Shown: piece after piece, positions 26,068-34,625 of the stretch
How the letters are laid out: each line of letters begins with the position of its first letter
Position numbering within the stretch: the stretch's first letter is position 1
Source of the DNA: Flavobacterium sediminilitoris
GTDB taxonomy: Bacteria > Bacteroidota > Bacteroidia > Flavobacteriales > Flavobacteriaceae
Length of the DNA stretch: 64,000 nucleotides
Assembly (NCBI RefSeq): GCF_023008245.1
Contig: NZ_CP090145.1
Coordinates: 372,001-436,000, forward strand
Direction: 5' to 3'
Made by a program: the position numbers and the translations under genes
The notes under the pieces: model-generated
The model's input: only the letters and a program-made list of their open reading frames with translations
What the model was told of the DNA's origin: nothing
The model's database searches: none

Positions 26068-26724
26068 ATTTAATGAAAAACAAATGAAAAAAATATTTTT
26101 AATTTTGATTTTATCCTTTTTTGTCAATTGTAAGAGGAATACAGATTTTAATAATGAAGATTGTGTCTCACTTTTTGAAACTATTTTCTATAGCTCGAAT
26201 TTAAAAGAAAATATAGAATCAGTTAATTTATTAAATAATAAAATTCTAAAGAGTGAACCATATTATTACAAAATAATCATTAGTGATAGTCTAAAGAATG
26301 GTGTTGATTATGATTTTAAATTATTAAGGGATAAACAAAGGACTCCAGATATTAATCAATTATCAATTTGTTATAAAACCAAAGATTCCATATTAATTAA
26401 TAATATAATTGAAAAACAAGCAAATTTAGATAAATATTTAAATATCATTAATTTAAATGGAGATGAAATATTTACTGAGTTTTCAATAGAATCTAGTAAG
26501 TCTGGAAAAATGAATGTAGCGGAATGGAAAAATAGTATTAATTTATTAAAAGTCATTTAAAAAAAAATCACAGAAAAAACAGAAGACAAACCTTTTAGGA
26601 TGTTATTTATTTTTAAAGGAGACTGTTATTTGCAACCAGGACCTCCTCCACGATAATTCAAATATTAAGACAGGTGAGTAATTAAAACGGTTCGCCTTTT
26701 TCAATATAAATATAACGGCAAAGA
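25400..26724 (+). repeat. Rhs tip-immunity duplication, copy B
   Basis: The second copy of the block at 20681-22017 (offset 4719 bp, then 4707 after a 12-nt deletion). Near-total identity over more than 1.1 kb implies a recent duplication or gene conversion. The distal end repeats the leader CAGGTGAGTAATTAAAACGG found before the tip at 22043. Confidence 0.85.
26084..26656 (+). pseudogene. Truncated duplicate of the immunity lipoprotein
   Basis: The first 158 codons are identical to the lipoprotein at 21365-21949. A single T-to-A change then turns a TTA codon into TAA (stop at 26558-26560). Downstream the frame continues to the same C-terminal QPGPPPR, with 4 codons missing. The gene has thus lost its last 30 or so residues by a nonsense mutation. 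The intact copy A may make it dispensable. Confidence 0.8.
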
Positions 26725-26770
26725 ACTGCAAATGGAATTGGGATTAAATTTATACGATTATGGTGCTATT
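26690..26770 (+). pseudogene. Terminal Rhs core fragment
   Basis: Translates as [22 protein letters not shown] and then runs out of homology directly into the 3' end of the msrBA gene on the other strand. It has the same leader as the tip at 22043. The toxin part has been lost by deletion at the edge of the island. Confidence 0.7.
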
Positions 26771-26790
26771 GCAATTTATCTTAAATATTT

Positions 26791-27855
26791 TTATTTCAAT
26801 AACTCAGGAAAATGGGTTATTGCTTTTTTATATCTTGGGATAGAAACTCCTCTTACGTATCCTTGTTCTGGGTTATGTTTTACGTAATCTTGATGGTATT
26901 TTTCTGCAGGATAGAACTTTTTAAATGGTACTACTTCTACTGCTATTTTTTTAGTATATTTCCCTGATTGGTTTAATTTTGCTATATATTCTTGTGCCAA
27001 TCTTTTTTGTTCTTGATTGTTATAGAAAATTATAGAACGATATTGTTTTCCTATATCATTTCCTTGTCCGTTAATTTGTGTAATATCTCCCGAATTAAAG
27101 TATACCTTTAATAATTGTTCATACGAAACTACAGAAGGGTCATAAGTTACTTCTATAGATTCTGCATGAGACGTACTTCCGCTTCCTACTTCTTCATAAG
27201 TTGGATTTGTTTCTTCTCCTCCACTATAGCCTGATATTACATTTTTTACGCCTTTAATTGCTTCAAAAATATGTTCGGTACACCAAAAGCATCCTTGTGC
27301 AAAAACTACTTTTTCTACTTTTTGCTCTGGAACAAACTTTAAGGCTATTCCGTTCATACAATATCTTAGACCTGTGGGTTTTGGACCATCATTAAAAACG
27401 TGTCCTAAATGAGCATCACATCTGGCACAGCTTACTTCATCTCTTGTCATTCCTGCTGAATCATCTTTGCTAATTGCTATACTCTTTTTTGAATATGGTG
27501 CATAAAAGCTAGGCCAACCTGTTCCTGAATTAAATTTTGTTTCTTTGCTGAAAAGTGGATTATTACAAGACACGCAAAGGAAAACACCTTTTTCCTTTAT
27601 ATCATTAAACTCATGTGTAAAAGGGCGTTCTGTTCCTTGTTCGCGAGTAATATAATACTGATCTGGTGTTAAAATTTCTTTCCATTGGGCATCTGTTTTA
27701 ATTATTTTTTCTGTCCAATTTGTATCTACTTTTGTTGTATAAGTTGCTATGGGAGTATTATTTACTACCCTTTTCTTTTTATCTGAATTTTGTGCACAGC
27801 CTATTATGCTAAATGCAACAATAAACGATATTCCTATTTTTTTTACTGTTTTCAT
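26791..27855 (-). CDS. msrBA: Bifunctional methionine sulfoxide reductase MsrB-MsrA, lipoprotein
   Basis: A fusion of about 354 residues starting at the ATG at 27855. This start gives a proper lipoprotein signal ([14 protein letters not shown], Cys 20), whereas the open frame upstream would add 35 non-hydrophobic residues. The MsrB domain comes first, with zinc motifs CVSC (94-97) and CARC (143-146) and catalytic Cys 166 in RYCMNG. The MsrA domain follows, with GCFWC (catalytic Cys 189). It repairs both R and S methionine sulfoxide in envelope proteins. It lies tail-to-tail against the rhs island. Confidence 0.93.
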   Translation of the reverse strand: MKTVKKIGISFIVAFSIIGCAQNSDKKKRVVNNTPIATYTTKVDTNWTEKIIKTDAQWKEILTPDQYYITREQGTERPFTHEFNDIKEKGVFLCVSCNNPLFSKETKFNSGTGWPSFYAPYSKKSIAISKDDSAGMTRDEVSCARCDAHLGHVFNDGPKPTGLRYCMNGIALKFVPEQKVEKVVFAQGCFWCTEHIFEAIKGVKNVISGYSGGEETNPTYEEVGSGSTSHAESIEVTYDPSVVSYEQLLKVYFNSGDITQINGQGNDIGKQYRSIIFYNNQEQKRLAQEYIAKLNQSGKYTKKIAVEVVPFKKFYPAEKYHQDYVKHNPEQGYVRGVSIPRYKKAITHFPELLK

Positions 27856-28150
27856 TTTTAAGCTTTTAGATTTAAAATTTACACATTTTGTATTAAACAA
27901 ATTTAATTCAACTGTGTTCTTTGGATTGTTATTTAGCTTACAATTGTCTTTTTTTATCAAAAGATTAACACTATGTATATGTACAACAACTTAATATACG
28001 TAAAAACTACTCTTTTAGTTGATGATTTTAAAAAAACATTCATCTTGACATTGATACATTGATTGTTAGGTTAGACTCTAAATAGTTTACATCTAAGTTT
28101 AATCTATTTTAAAACAAGCAGTCCGTTATGTGTAAACTGGATTATATTGA

Positions 28151-28185
28151 CATAAAAAAAACAGCTAATAGCTGTTTTTTTTATG
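28151..28185. terminator. Bidirectional terminator hairpin
   Basis: CATAAAAAAAACAGCTA is mirrored by TAGCTGTTTTTTTTATG, giving a hairpin with A and T runs. It lies just after the stop of the lipoprotein gene at 28201-28770 (minus strand) and upstream of msrBA. Confidence 0.8.
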
Positions 28186-28200
28186 TCCTGTGATCTTATT

Positions 28201-28770
28201 TTATCCTTTTTTAGCGGATTTTATATACTTTTTACTGTTATTTATTTTAAAAGAATAAATCATTTTATCCATGGCTTCTTCATGATCTTCTTTTTTACTA
28301 AGTAATGTCCATGTCATTATTTGATAGTAATTTTCTATTCCGTTTACATATGCAATTTCATAAAAGATATCATACTCTTCTAATTTTGCTTCGAATTTTA
28401 CAATTTTTGTTTCTAAAGAGTTAATTAGTGTGTCTTTTTGTGTTTTATTCTTAACTCCAATTAAATTATTAAAATTTGTAGACATTAATTCAACATAACC
28501 TTTAAAGTCATTCGAATACATTTGATCTAATCCGTTGTCTTTTATGGCTCTTTCAACTTGCTTTTTGCTTTCATCAATTACGATAATATATAGTTCTTTT
28601 AAAAGGTTTTGATATTGCAAAGATGCTTCTTTATTTAAGTTTTCTGTTTTTGAAAGATTTGTAGGAATATCAACTGAATAATCTTTTACATTTATAGTCT
28701 CAAATGTATTTGAATTTTGACATGAAATAGCATAAAATGCTAATGCTATTAAAAGAAGTATCTTTCTCAT
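28201..28770 (-). CDS. Hypothetical lipoprotein
   Basis: A 189-residue lipoprotein (LIALAFYAISC, Cys 17). The mature part is helical and charged, with the stretch YSVDIPTNLSKTENLNKEASLQYQN. That resembles proteins with a PsbP-like or DUF-type fold, but I cannot assign a family. Monocistronic, with its own terminator hairpin just downstream. Confidence 0.7.
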   Translation of the reverse strand: MRKILLLIALAFYAISCQNSNTFETINVKDYSVDIPTNLSKTENLNKEASLQYQNLLKELYIIVIDESKKQVERAIKDNGLDQMYSNDFKGYVELMSTNFNNLIGVKNKTQKDTLINSLETKIVKFEAKLEEYDIFYEIAYVNGIENYYQIMTWTLLSKKEDHEEAMDKMIYSFKINNSKKYIKSAKKG

Positions 28771-28871
28771 TTATTTTTTTTAAAGAAGTTATATAAAATG
28801 CTAAAATATGGAATTTGATTTAAATTGAAGTTATAATTAGGTTTGAGTTCTCTTTAATTTTACACTTATTG

Positions 28872-28985
28872 ATGATACCATGCAATAATAAGCTTGATAA
28901 AAACCCTTTTGCAAATTATAAATCAAAAGTTGAAGAAGCTGAACGAGTATATTTAACTGAAGATAAAATTCTAACAATACGGTAA
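28872..28985 (+). pseudogene. Tyrosine recombinase (integrase) fragment
   Basis: A short frame reads NKLDKNPFANYKSKVEEAERVYLTEDKILTI before a stop. This looks like the linker between the core-binding and catalytic domains of Bacteroidota phage-type integrases (KNPF.NYK......R.YLTE.E). Nothing of the catalytic domain remains nearby. I read it as a relic of a mobile element, with moderate certainty. Confidence 0.5.
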
Positions 28986-28986
28986 A

Positions 28987-29016
28987 CCAGTTTTTCTCTT
29001 TTTTTAATAAAACTGG
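28987..29016. repeat. Inverted repeat CCAGTTTT/AAAACTGG
   Basis: Eight-base arms separated by 14 nt of mostly T. On the + strand it could terminate a transcript that once covered the integrase fragment. It lies just upstream of the thioredoxin promoter. Confidence 0.45.
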
Positions 29017-29023
29017 ACCCTAA

Positions 29024-29050
29024 TATAGTTAGCTTTCCTAACTATATTTG
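29024..29050 (+). promoter_or_regulatory. Palindromic operator overlapping the -7 box of the thioredoxin gene
   Basis: A perfect inverted repeat TATAGTTAG-CTTTC-CTAACTATA (29024-29046). Its right arm overlaps a Bacteroidota -7 box TATATTTG (29043-29050), 38 nt before the ATG at 29089. Such a layout suits a dimeric repressor of the MarR or HxlR type. A MarR-family gene lies 0.9 kb downstream, but its own promoter has a different palindrome. Confidence 0.55.
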
Positions 29051-29088
29051 TATCAGCAATAATGCTAATAATCAAAATAAATTAAATT

Positions 29089-29322
29089 ATGAGTAAATCA
29101 ATTTTTTATCATGCAGGTTGTCCGGTTTGTATAAGTGCTGAACATGATGTCATTGACCTAATTGGAAGAGACAATGTTGAAATTGTACATCTAGGAAACG
29201 ATAAGGAAAGAATAGAGGAAGCACAGAATATTGGTGTAAAATCGGTACCTGCTTTAGTAACTCCAAAAGGAAATGTATTACATATTAATTTTGGAGCATC
29301 CATGGCAGATGTAATAGGTTAA
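29089..29322 (+). CDS. Small thioredoxin-like protein
   Basis: A 77-residue thioredoxin-fold protein without a signal peptide. The active site CPVC is at residues 11-14, after YHAG. GVKSVPALVTPKG is the cis-Pro loop. It is smaller than normal thioredoxins (about 105) and resembles glutaredoxin-like mini-thioredoxins. A reducing role in the cytosol is likely. It is followed by decayed genes (protoglobin and DUF2024 remnants), which suggests that it is the survivor of an oxygen/NO-response cluster. Confidence 0.8.
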   Translation: MSKSIFYHAGCPVCISAEHDVIDLIGRDNVEIVHLGNDKERIEEAQNIGVKSVPALVTPKGNVLHINFGASMADVIG

Positions 29323-29379
29323 ATCTTATTATTTATAATAGCAATATTTTCACTTGTAAGTACACAAGCTCAAATTGAG

Positions 29380-29690
29380 AAACCATCTGTTTGCACTTAT
29401 GGAACTTGAAATGTTTTAAAATTTCCTTTCATACTTGAAGAGTTGGAGACTATTATAGCAATCAATACTTCTTATAAATGAGAATGTTAAGTATTTAAAA
29501 TGAGTCATAATAGATTAAAAGATCAGACAGATTAAATTTTAGATGTTTGGTATGGATCTGTAGGTTCTACATCCTCAATTATTCTATTTTTTTTTGAGAA
29601 ATACTACATGGAAAAGACGAATTTTGATATAAGGCATGATTCTTAAATATTATGGATTACAAAAAGATTTATTGTCTATTTAATTAAAGA
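29380..29690 (+). pseudogene. Decayed protoglobin-like gene
   Basis: Fragments in shifting frames read KPSVCTYGT, LKFPFILEELETI, VKYLKMSHNRLKDQTD and ILDVWYGSVGSTSSII. This matches the order of conserved parts in protoglobin-type sensor globins (KDQTD...LDVWYGFVGS). At least three in-frame stops break it. The N-terminal side is fused to a signal-peptide-like stretch (IAIFSLVSTQAQ) of other origin. Confidence 0.55.
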
Positions 29691-29692
29691 AA

Positions 29693-29878
29693 ATGAAAGT
29701 AGCAGTTTGGGATGCATATGTAACTCATAAAGATGGTAAAGTAATGCATTTTGATATTTTATAGATGTAAATCAAAAGGATGTAAATATAATTTTAGAAC
29801 ATGGTAAGTCCTAATGATATTAAAAAACAAATTTTAATTAATAGGTATGCGATTATTGAAATGGAAAATTGCTATTAG
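29693..29878 (+). pseudogene. Decayed DUF2024 family gene
   Basis: It starts MKVAVWDAYVTHKDGKVMHFDIL, the hallmark beginning of DUF2024 proteins, and stops at once. After frame changes the tail YAIIEMENCY resembles the DUF2024 C-terminus. The middle (about 35 codons) is largely gone. It is a relic, not a functional gene. Confidence 0.65.
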
Positions 29879-29900
29879 ATTAATTTTCAGTTAAGATTAC

Positions 29901-29942
29901 TAACTTTGTAAACCGAAAGTGAGAAATTTACTTTCGGTTTAC
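29901..29942 (+). promoter_or_regulatory. Promoter and palindrome of the MarR gene
   Basis: A -7 box TAACTTTG (29901-29908) is followed directly by a long inverted repeat with arms GTAAACCGAAAG / CTTTCGGTTTAC (29907-29942) that covers the expected transcript start. The MarR start codon is 14 nt downstream. This is the classical layout for autorepression; it could also act as a leader hairpin. Confidence 0.6.
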
Positions 29943-29955
29943 TATTTATAAGGCT

Positions 29956-30549
29956 ATGGAAAGTATTTTTAATTTAGACAATCAAAATTCAAATCTTGAC
30001 AGTAAAATTGTTGCAGGATTAGTCCGTGTTTCTCAAGTTTTTAAAACCTTGTTATTAGAAAAGTCAAAGGAATACCAATTAAGTCCAATTCAAATTCAAC
30101 TACTTATTTTCATTGAATATCATGATAAAGATAAATCTACTATTAGTTATTTAGCTAAAGAATTTAATTTGTCAAAACCAACAATTAGCGATACCATTAA
30201 ATTACTTGAAAAAAAACTTTATATAACAAAAACTTTTGACAAAAATGATTCTCGTAGTTACACGATTAATTTAACACCTACTGGAAAAATGATTGTTCTA
30301 GAAACTGAAAACTTTATAGATCCTTTGACCAAGATAATTAAAAATTCTGCTTTAAATAAAAAATTGATTTTGTGGGAAAGTATAACAAATATGATTAAAC
30401 AGCTAAATGAATTAGAAATAATTAGTGTTCAAAGAACTTGTCTAAAATGTAAATTCTATTCTAAAAAAAGTAATCAATCTTTTTGTAGTTTATTAAATCA
30501 AAATTTAAAAATAGAAGATATAAGAATTGATTGTTTAGACTTCGAATAA
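29956..30549 (+). CDS. MarR-family regulator with a C-terminal four-cysteine module
   Basis: A 197-residue winged-helix regulator. The HTH is at about 55-110 (STISYLAKEFNLSKPTISDTIKLLEKK) and the wing near DKNDSRSYTINLT. Beyond the usual MarR length it carries CX2CX11CX15C (Cys 162, 165, 177, 193). This could hold a zinc ion or Fe-S cluster and thus sense redox state or NO. It is monocistronic, with a palindrome over its promoter. The decayed protoglobin and mini-thioredoxin upstream fit an oxygen/NO theme, which is inference. Confidence 0.82.
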   Translation: MESIFNLDNQNSNLDSKIVAGLVRVSQVFKTLLLEKSKEYQLSPIQIQLLIFIEYHDKDKSTISYLAKEFNLSKPTISDTIKLLEKKLYITKTFDKNDSRSYTINLTPTGKMIVLETENFIDPLTKIIKNSALNKKLILWESITNMIKQLNELEIISVQRTCLKCKFYSKKSNQSFCSLLNQNLKIEDIRIDCLDFE

Positions 30550-30558
30550 TTTAAAACA

Positions 30559-31971
30559 CTATAGATACGCTGAAATTGCTAAAATTCCTTGTTTAATTTG
30601 ATCTTCTGTTAGTGAAGCGTAACCCAGTCTAAAACCAGAAACTGGTTTATCAAAGCTAAAATTTTCAGGTGTTAATATTTTAATCCCTTTTTTTAACAGT
30701 TGATCTGCAACAAAAATCACATCAACTTCTTTATTTGGTACAATCCAAAATGCCAATCCTCCTTCAGGTTTATTATAAATTGCTTTTCCTTTTAGATACA
30801 TTTCACAAACACTCTCAAAATAATCACGTTTTGCTTTATAAATGATAGTAGTTCTTTTAAGGTGACGCTTTATTTCTCCATCATTAATTAATTGTAAGAT
30901 TGCTTCTTCCATAATATTATCGCCTTGTACATCTATCATTTTTCTGTGCTTACCTACTTTTTTAACAATTTCTGAATTACTTATTAAATACCCTATTCTT
31001 AAAGCTGGTGCCACTATTTTACTTAAAGTTCCTATATAAATGTAATTTTTTGCTGTATCAAAACTTGATATTGGAAGAATAGGTCTTTGTCCAAAGTGAA
31101 ATTCATTATCATAATCGTCTTCAATAATTATAAAATTATATTGATTTGATAATTCGATTAGTTGTACTCTTCTTTTTAAACTCATGGTTACTGTAGTTGG
31201 GAATTGATGATGGGGTGTTACATATATTGCTTTTATCCGTTTCCCACTCTCTAAAAGAGCTATTACCTCTTCAATTATCAATCCATCACTATCTACATTA
31301 ACAGGAAGTAATTTAGCTCCTGCATTTTTAAAAGTTTCCCAAGCAGGTTTATAACCTGGATTTTCTATAATTACAAAATCTCCAGAATTAAAAATAGCAT
31401 AAGAGGCTAAATACATAGCCATCTGACTTCCACGAGTAATACAGATTTCGTCAGTTGTAATGTTCATCCCTCTCTTAAAGTTAAGCATATGAACAATTGC
31501 TTTTCTAAACTCAATATCACCAAATTCATTACTATACCCCATAATTTGCCAGCGAGATTTTCTATTAAAAATCTCTCGATACGCTCTAGCTAGTTCTTTC
31601 ATTGGTGCAAGTCTACTATCTGGCAATCCATCATCAAAATTTAAAATGGGATTACTAATTTCATATATTTTATTTGTCTCTTTAGTACTCGTTTTTATAT
31701 ATGCTTTTTTAGGTAAAATATCAGACACAAATGTGCCTTTTCTTTCAACTGAAATTAACCAACCTTCTGCAATGAGTACATCAATAGCTTCGATGACGGT
31801 ATTTCTGTTTACATTTAATAGATTTGCTAACTTTCTTGTTCCTGGCAATGCAGATCCACTAACAAGCTTTCCTGTCTTAATTGCTTCAATTATTTCATCT
31901 GCTATTTGCAGATAAATTGATTTTTCTGAATTACTATTTAATGAAATTTTTAATTCCCAAGGACGCAACAT
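30559..31971 (-). CDS. MocR-type (GntR-aminotransferase) transcriptional regulator
   Basis: A 470-residue fusion. An N-terminal GntR winged helix (about 12-85, LPGTRKLANLLNVNRNTVIEA) is followed by a fold-type I aminotransferase domain (about 110-470). The PLP site is intact: EDDYDNEFHF (284-293) and Lys 318 in GTLSKIVAPALRIGYL. MocR proteins are usually regulators that use PLP as effector. The gene diverges from the cupin and DHDPS-family genes across a 96-bp gap, so these are its likely targets. Confidence 0.88.
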   Translation of the reverse strand: MLRPWELKISLNSNSEKSIYLQIADEIIEAIKTGKLVSGSALPGTRKLANLLNVNRNTVIEAIDVLIAEGWLISVERKGTFVSDILPKKAYIKTSTKETNKIYEISNPILNFDDGLPDSRLAPMKELARAYREIFNRKSRWQIMGYSNEFGDIEFRKAIVHMLNFKRGMNITTDEICITRGSQMAMYLASYAIFNSGDFVIIENPGYKPAWETFKNAGAKLLPVNVDSDGLIIEEVIALLESGKRIKAIYVTPHHQFPTTVTMSLKRRVQLIELSNQYNFIIIEDDYDNEFHFGQRPILPISSFDTAKNYIYIGTLSKIVAPALRIGYLISNSEIVKKVGKHRKMIDVQGDNIMEEAILQLINDGEIKRHLKRTTIIYKAKRDYFESVCEMYLKGKAIYNKPEGGLAFWIVPNKEVDVIFVADQLLKKGIKILTPENFSFDKPVSGFRLGYASLTEDQIKQGILAISAYL

Positions 31972-32067
31972 CTGGACTATCTATTTAAGTTAAAACTGTA
32001 CTATTTATACCCTCCAAATATATAATAAATTTGTAGAGCAATAATGCAATAATTAAAATTTATAAAA
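31972..32067. promoter_or_regulatory. Divergent control region of MocR and the cupin operon
   Basis: It holds a -7 box TAAATTTG (32026-32033) for the cupin operon. Upstream of it are two direct copies of a related sequence, GGACTATCTATTTA (about 31974) and TGTACTATTTATA (about 31997). Direct repeats between divergent genes are typical MocR binding sites. The repeats sit where a bound regulator could act on both promoters. Confidence 0.5.
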
Positions 32068-32529
32068 ATGGAAACTAAAGAAAGCCAATTTAGCTCAAAA
32101 GATTTTCACAAAACTTTTGCAAGACCAACATTTGTTATGCCTAATAAGCTTATTCACAAAAATGTAGAACAAGCAGGTGAACACGATCAATTTTCAGCAG
32201 AGCGTAAACATCCTGTGTTTTTTATTGATCTTCCAAGTAAAAATGTAAGTATGACTGTTGGGGGTTTATTACCTAATCAATTAACTAATCGTCATAGACA
32301 TACTTACGAAACAATGCTATATGTAATTGAAGGTCATGGATATACAGAAATTGAAGATACTAAAGTGGAATGGAAAGCTGGTGATGCGGTTTACATACCT
32401 AGTTGGGCGTGGCACAGACATAAAAATTTGAGTGATTCAGAAAATGCAAAATATTTAGCTTGTGAAAATGCACCTCAACTTCAAAATTTAGGTGTGGCTT
32501 TAAGAGAAGAAGAAGGTAGAGATATTTAA
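32068..32529 (+). CDS. Cupin domain protein
   Basis: A 153-residue single cupin. The metal motifs are present: RHRHTYETMLYVIEGHGY (cupin 1, with the His pair and Glu) and PSWAWHRHKN (cupin 2). The family includes dioxygenases and isomerases. It is not clearly gentisate dioxygenase: the N-terminal part is short. It precedes the DHDPS-family gene by 10 nt, so the two probably act on one small organic acid under MocR control. Confidence 0.82.
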   Translation: METKESQFSSKDFHKTFARPTFVMPNKLIHKNVEQAGEHDQFSAERKHPVFFIDLPSKNVSMTVGGLLPNQLTNRHRHTYETMLYVIEGHGYTEIEDTKVEWKAGDAVYIPSWAWHRHKNLSDSENAKYLACENAPQLQNLGVALREEEGRDI

Positions 32530-32539
32530 AAAAAATAAA

Positions 32540-33421
32540 ATGAAGAACGTTCCGTTTAAAGGCGTTATAGCCTATCCAATCACACCATTTGATGAAAATG
32601 ATAAAGTAGATATTAATTTGTATAAAGTTTTACTTGAAAAATTGATTGTCACTGAAGCACATGGGGTTGCTCCTTTAGGAAGCGCTGGAGTTATGCCATA
32701 TTTATCTGATGCAGAAAAAGAAGAGATTACAGAGGCAACAATTAAACAAGTTGATGGTCGTATACCAGTTCTTGTTGGAGTTTCAAATTTAACTACAGCA
32801 AAAACTATTGAACATGCAATATTCGCAGAAAAAGCTGGTGCTGCTGCTGTAATGATTATACCAATGAGTTACTGGAAATTAACCGATGAGGAAATTATCC
32901 AACATTATGATGCAGTTGCTAGTAAAATTTCAATACCGATTATGGCATACAATAATCCTGCAACTGGTGGTGTTGATATGTCCCCAACTCTGCTTAAAAA
33001 ACTACTCAAAATTCCTAACGTTACAATGATTAAAGAAAGTACTGGTGATGTACAAAGAATGCATTATTTAAAGAAAGAATTAGGGGATGAAGTTTCCTTT
33101 TATAATGGCTCTAACCCATTAGCTTTGGCAGCTTTTGCAGCAGGTGCAACTGGATGGTGTACTACAGCTCCAAATCTAATTCCTAAACTAAATGTTGATT
33201 TATACAATGCCATAGAAAATAATGATTTAGAGGAGGCACAAAAAATATTCTATAAGCAAGTGAATCTTTTAAAATTTATGGTTAATAAAGGATTACCAAG
33301 GGTTATAAAAGCAGGTCTAGAAATTCAGGGTAAATATGCAGGTTATCTACGAAGTCCTTTGAAACCATTAAGTGATTCTGAAACCGAAGAGCTAAAGATG
33401 ATTTTAAAAAATATTGAATAA
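32540..33421 (+). CDS. Dihydrodipicolinate synthase/N-acetylneuraminate lyase family protein
   Basis: A 293-residue TIM-barrel class I aldolase. The Schiff-base Lys is at 165 (MIKEST) and the catalytic Tyr at 137 (AYNNP). The 2-oxo-acid binding loop reads GSAG (47-50) instead of the GTTGE of DapA, so it is likely not the lysine-pathway enzyme. Such paralogues act as lyases or dehydratases on hydroxy-oxo acids. Its link to a cupin and a MocR regulator suggests a catabolic role. Confidence 0.85.
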   Translation: MKNVPFKGVIAYPITPFDENDKVDINLYKVLLEKLIVTEAHGVAPLGSAGVMPYLSDAEKEEITEATIKQVDGRIPVLVGVSNLTTAKTIEHAIFAEKAGAAAVMIIPMSYWKLTDEEIIQHYDAVASKISIPIMAYNNPATGGVDMSPTLLKKLLKIPNVTMIKESTGDVQRMHYLKKELGDEVSFYNGSNPLALAAFAAGATGWCTTAPNLIPKLNVDLYNAIENNDLEEAQKIFYKQVNLLKFMVNKGLPRVIKAGLEIQGKYAGYLRSPLKPLSDSETEELKMILKNIE

Positions 33422-33466
33422 TTTTTTTAAAATCTTACTAAATGTTAAGTTTTTAAATAAGAAAGA

Positions 33467-33508
33467 TTTCCTTTTACACTCAAAAGTAATGTAGAAGGAA
33501 ACTTTTTT
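33467..33508 (+). terminator. Terminator of the cupin-lyase operon
   Basis: TTTCCTTTTACA pairs with TGTAGAAGGAAA (one internal mismatch) around an 11-nt loop, followed by a C and T6. It lies 46 nt after the stop of the lyase gene. Confidence 0.7.
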
Positions 33509-33743
33509 AGCTCAAGCAACCAAGATATATATTAATTACAAATCAAAAAATACAATATCATTTAAAAAGTCTTTAATCTCAATTTATTATGTAGATTCTT
33601 TTTTGAGAAAAAACAAAAAATTAAAATATTTTAAAGCAAACCAAGACTCTGTGTAAAGGATATTGCCAACACTTTGGGTATAATTATTAGTGTTATTATT
33701 TTAAAAGCATATTTTACTTATACTTAATAAAATTCAATTATAT
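33509..33743. other. Intergenic stretch, nothing recognised
   Basis: An AT-rich spacer of about 235 bp between the terminator and the AAA+ gene. I see no gene, no strong palindrome and no clear -7 box. Confidence 0.5.
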
Positions 33744-34457
33744 ATGAATGTATATGACTTAATCATAACTGATAAGAAACAAATGGATTGGGATAATGTA
33801 CTTATGGATGTACAAAATCGCGAGTCTATCAATCAACTCTTAAAAGAATATAAATATGCGGAGCAGCTAATGTCCTTTGATTTGCCAATCAACAATAAAA
33901 TTCTATTACACGGTAGTTCGGGTTGTGGAAAAACAACCACAGCAAAGGCTATTGCAAAAGCTTTAGGTAAAAATCTATATATACTTGATTTGAGTAATAT
34001 CATATCATCAAGAATTGGTGAGACATCTCAAAATTTAAGAAAGGTTTTTGATAAGGTTAAATATGAGAATGCCGTTCTTTTTCTAGATGAGTTTGATCAA
34101 ATCGGAAAAATGCGTGGTAAGGATGACAAGGATGTTGGTGAAATGAGGAGACTTGTAAATACTTTAATTCAGTTAATTGATTATTTTCCAGAGAAATCTG
34201 TGCTTATTGCGGCAACAAATCAATTGGAGATAATTGATAAAGCTGTAATCAGACGATTTCAATGCATAATAGAGTATCGAATGCCAAATAAAAAAGAGTT
34301 GAATAAATATTATGATCTCCTACTTCTAAGATTCCCTGATAATCTAAGGAAAGTTCAACGTAAATATAAGATTTCTTACGCAGAGGCAAAAGATTATACT
34401 TACACAATAATAAAATCAATTGTTATTAAAGAAATTGAGAATAATTACAAATTATGA
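33744..34457 (+). CDS. AAA+ ATPase, orphan
   Basis: A 237-residue AAA+ protein with Walker A GSSGCGKTT (57-65), Walker B LFLDEFD (112-118), sensor 1 AATN (156-159) and the Arg pair RR (170-171). The N-terminal part before the ATPase is short (about 45 residues). The sequence resembles the AAA partner of two-gene ATPase-plus-subtilisin (S8) modules found in accessory regions. No protease gene follows here, and the next 170 bp are empty, so the partner may be lost. Function is unknown. Confidence 0.75.
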   Translation: MNVYDLIITDKKQMDWDNVLMDVQNRESINQLLKEYKYAEQLMSFDLPINNKILLHGSSGCGKTTTAKAIAKALGKNLYILDLSNIISSRIGETSQNLRKVFDKVKYENAVLFLDEFDQIGKMRGKDDKDVGEMRRLVNTLIQLIDYFPEKSVLIAATNQLEIIDKAVIRRFQCIIEYRMPNKKELNKYYDLLLLRFPDNLRKVQRKYKISYAEAKDYTYTIIKSIVIKEIENNYKL

Positions 34458-34625
34458 TAAATAATATGAAATAAAATTAATAGTGGAACTATATAAAAGA
34501 TTCTTTGTTAGAATTAAAGATCAATAAAAAGTTGATACAAATTATCTATATACCTATTCTATAGTTTTCCACTATAAATATTCAAGCAAAAATGAATTAT
34601 CAAAAACTCAATTGTTGTATTAAAA

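Noticed and set aside
28872..28985. A functional small protein of 37 residues
   Set aside because: It reads as the interior of an integrase; there is no credible start context and no domain.
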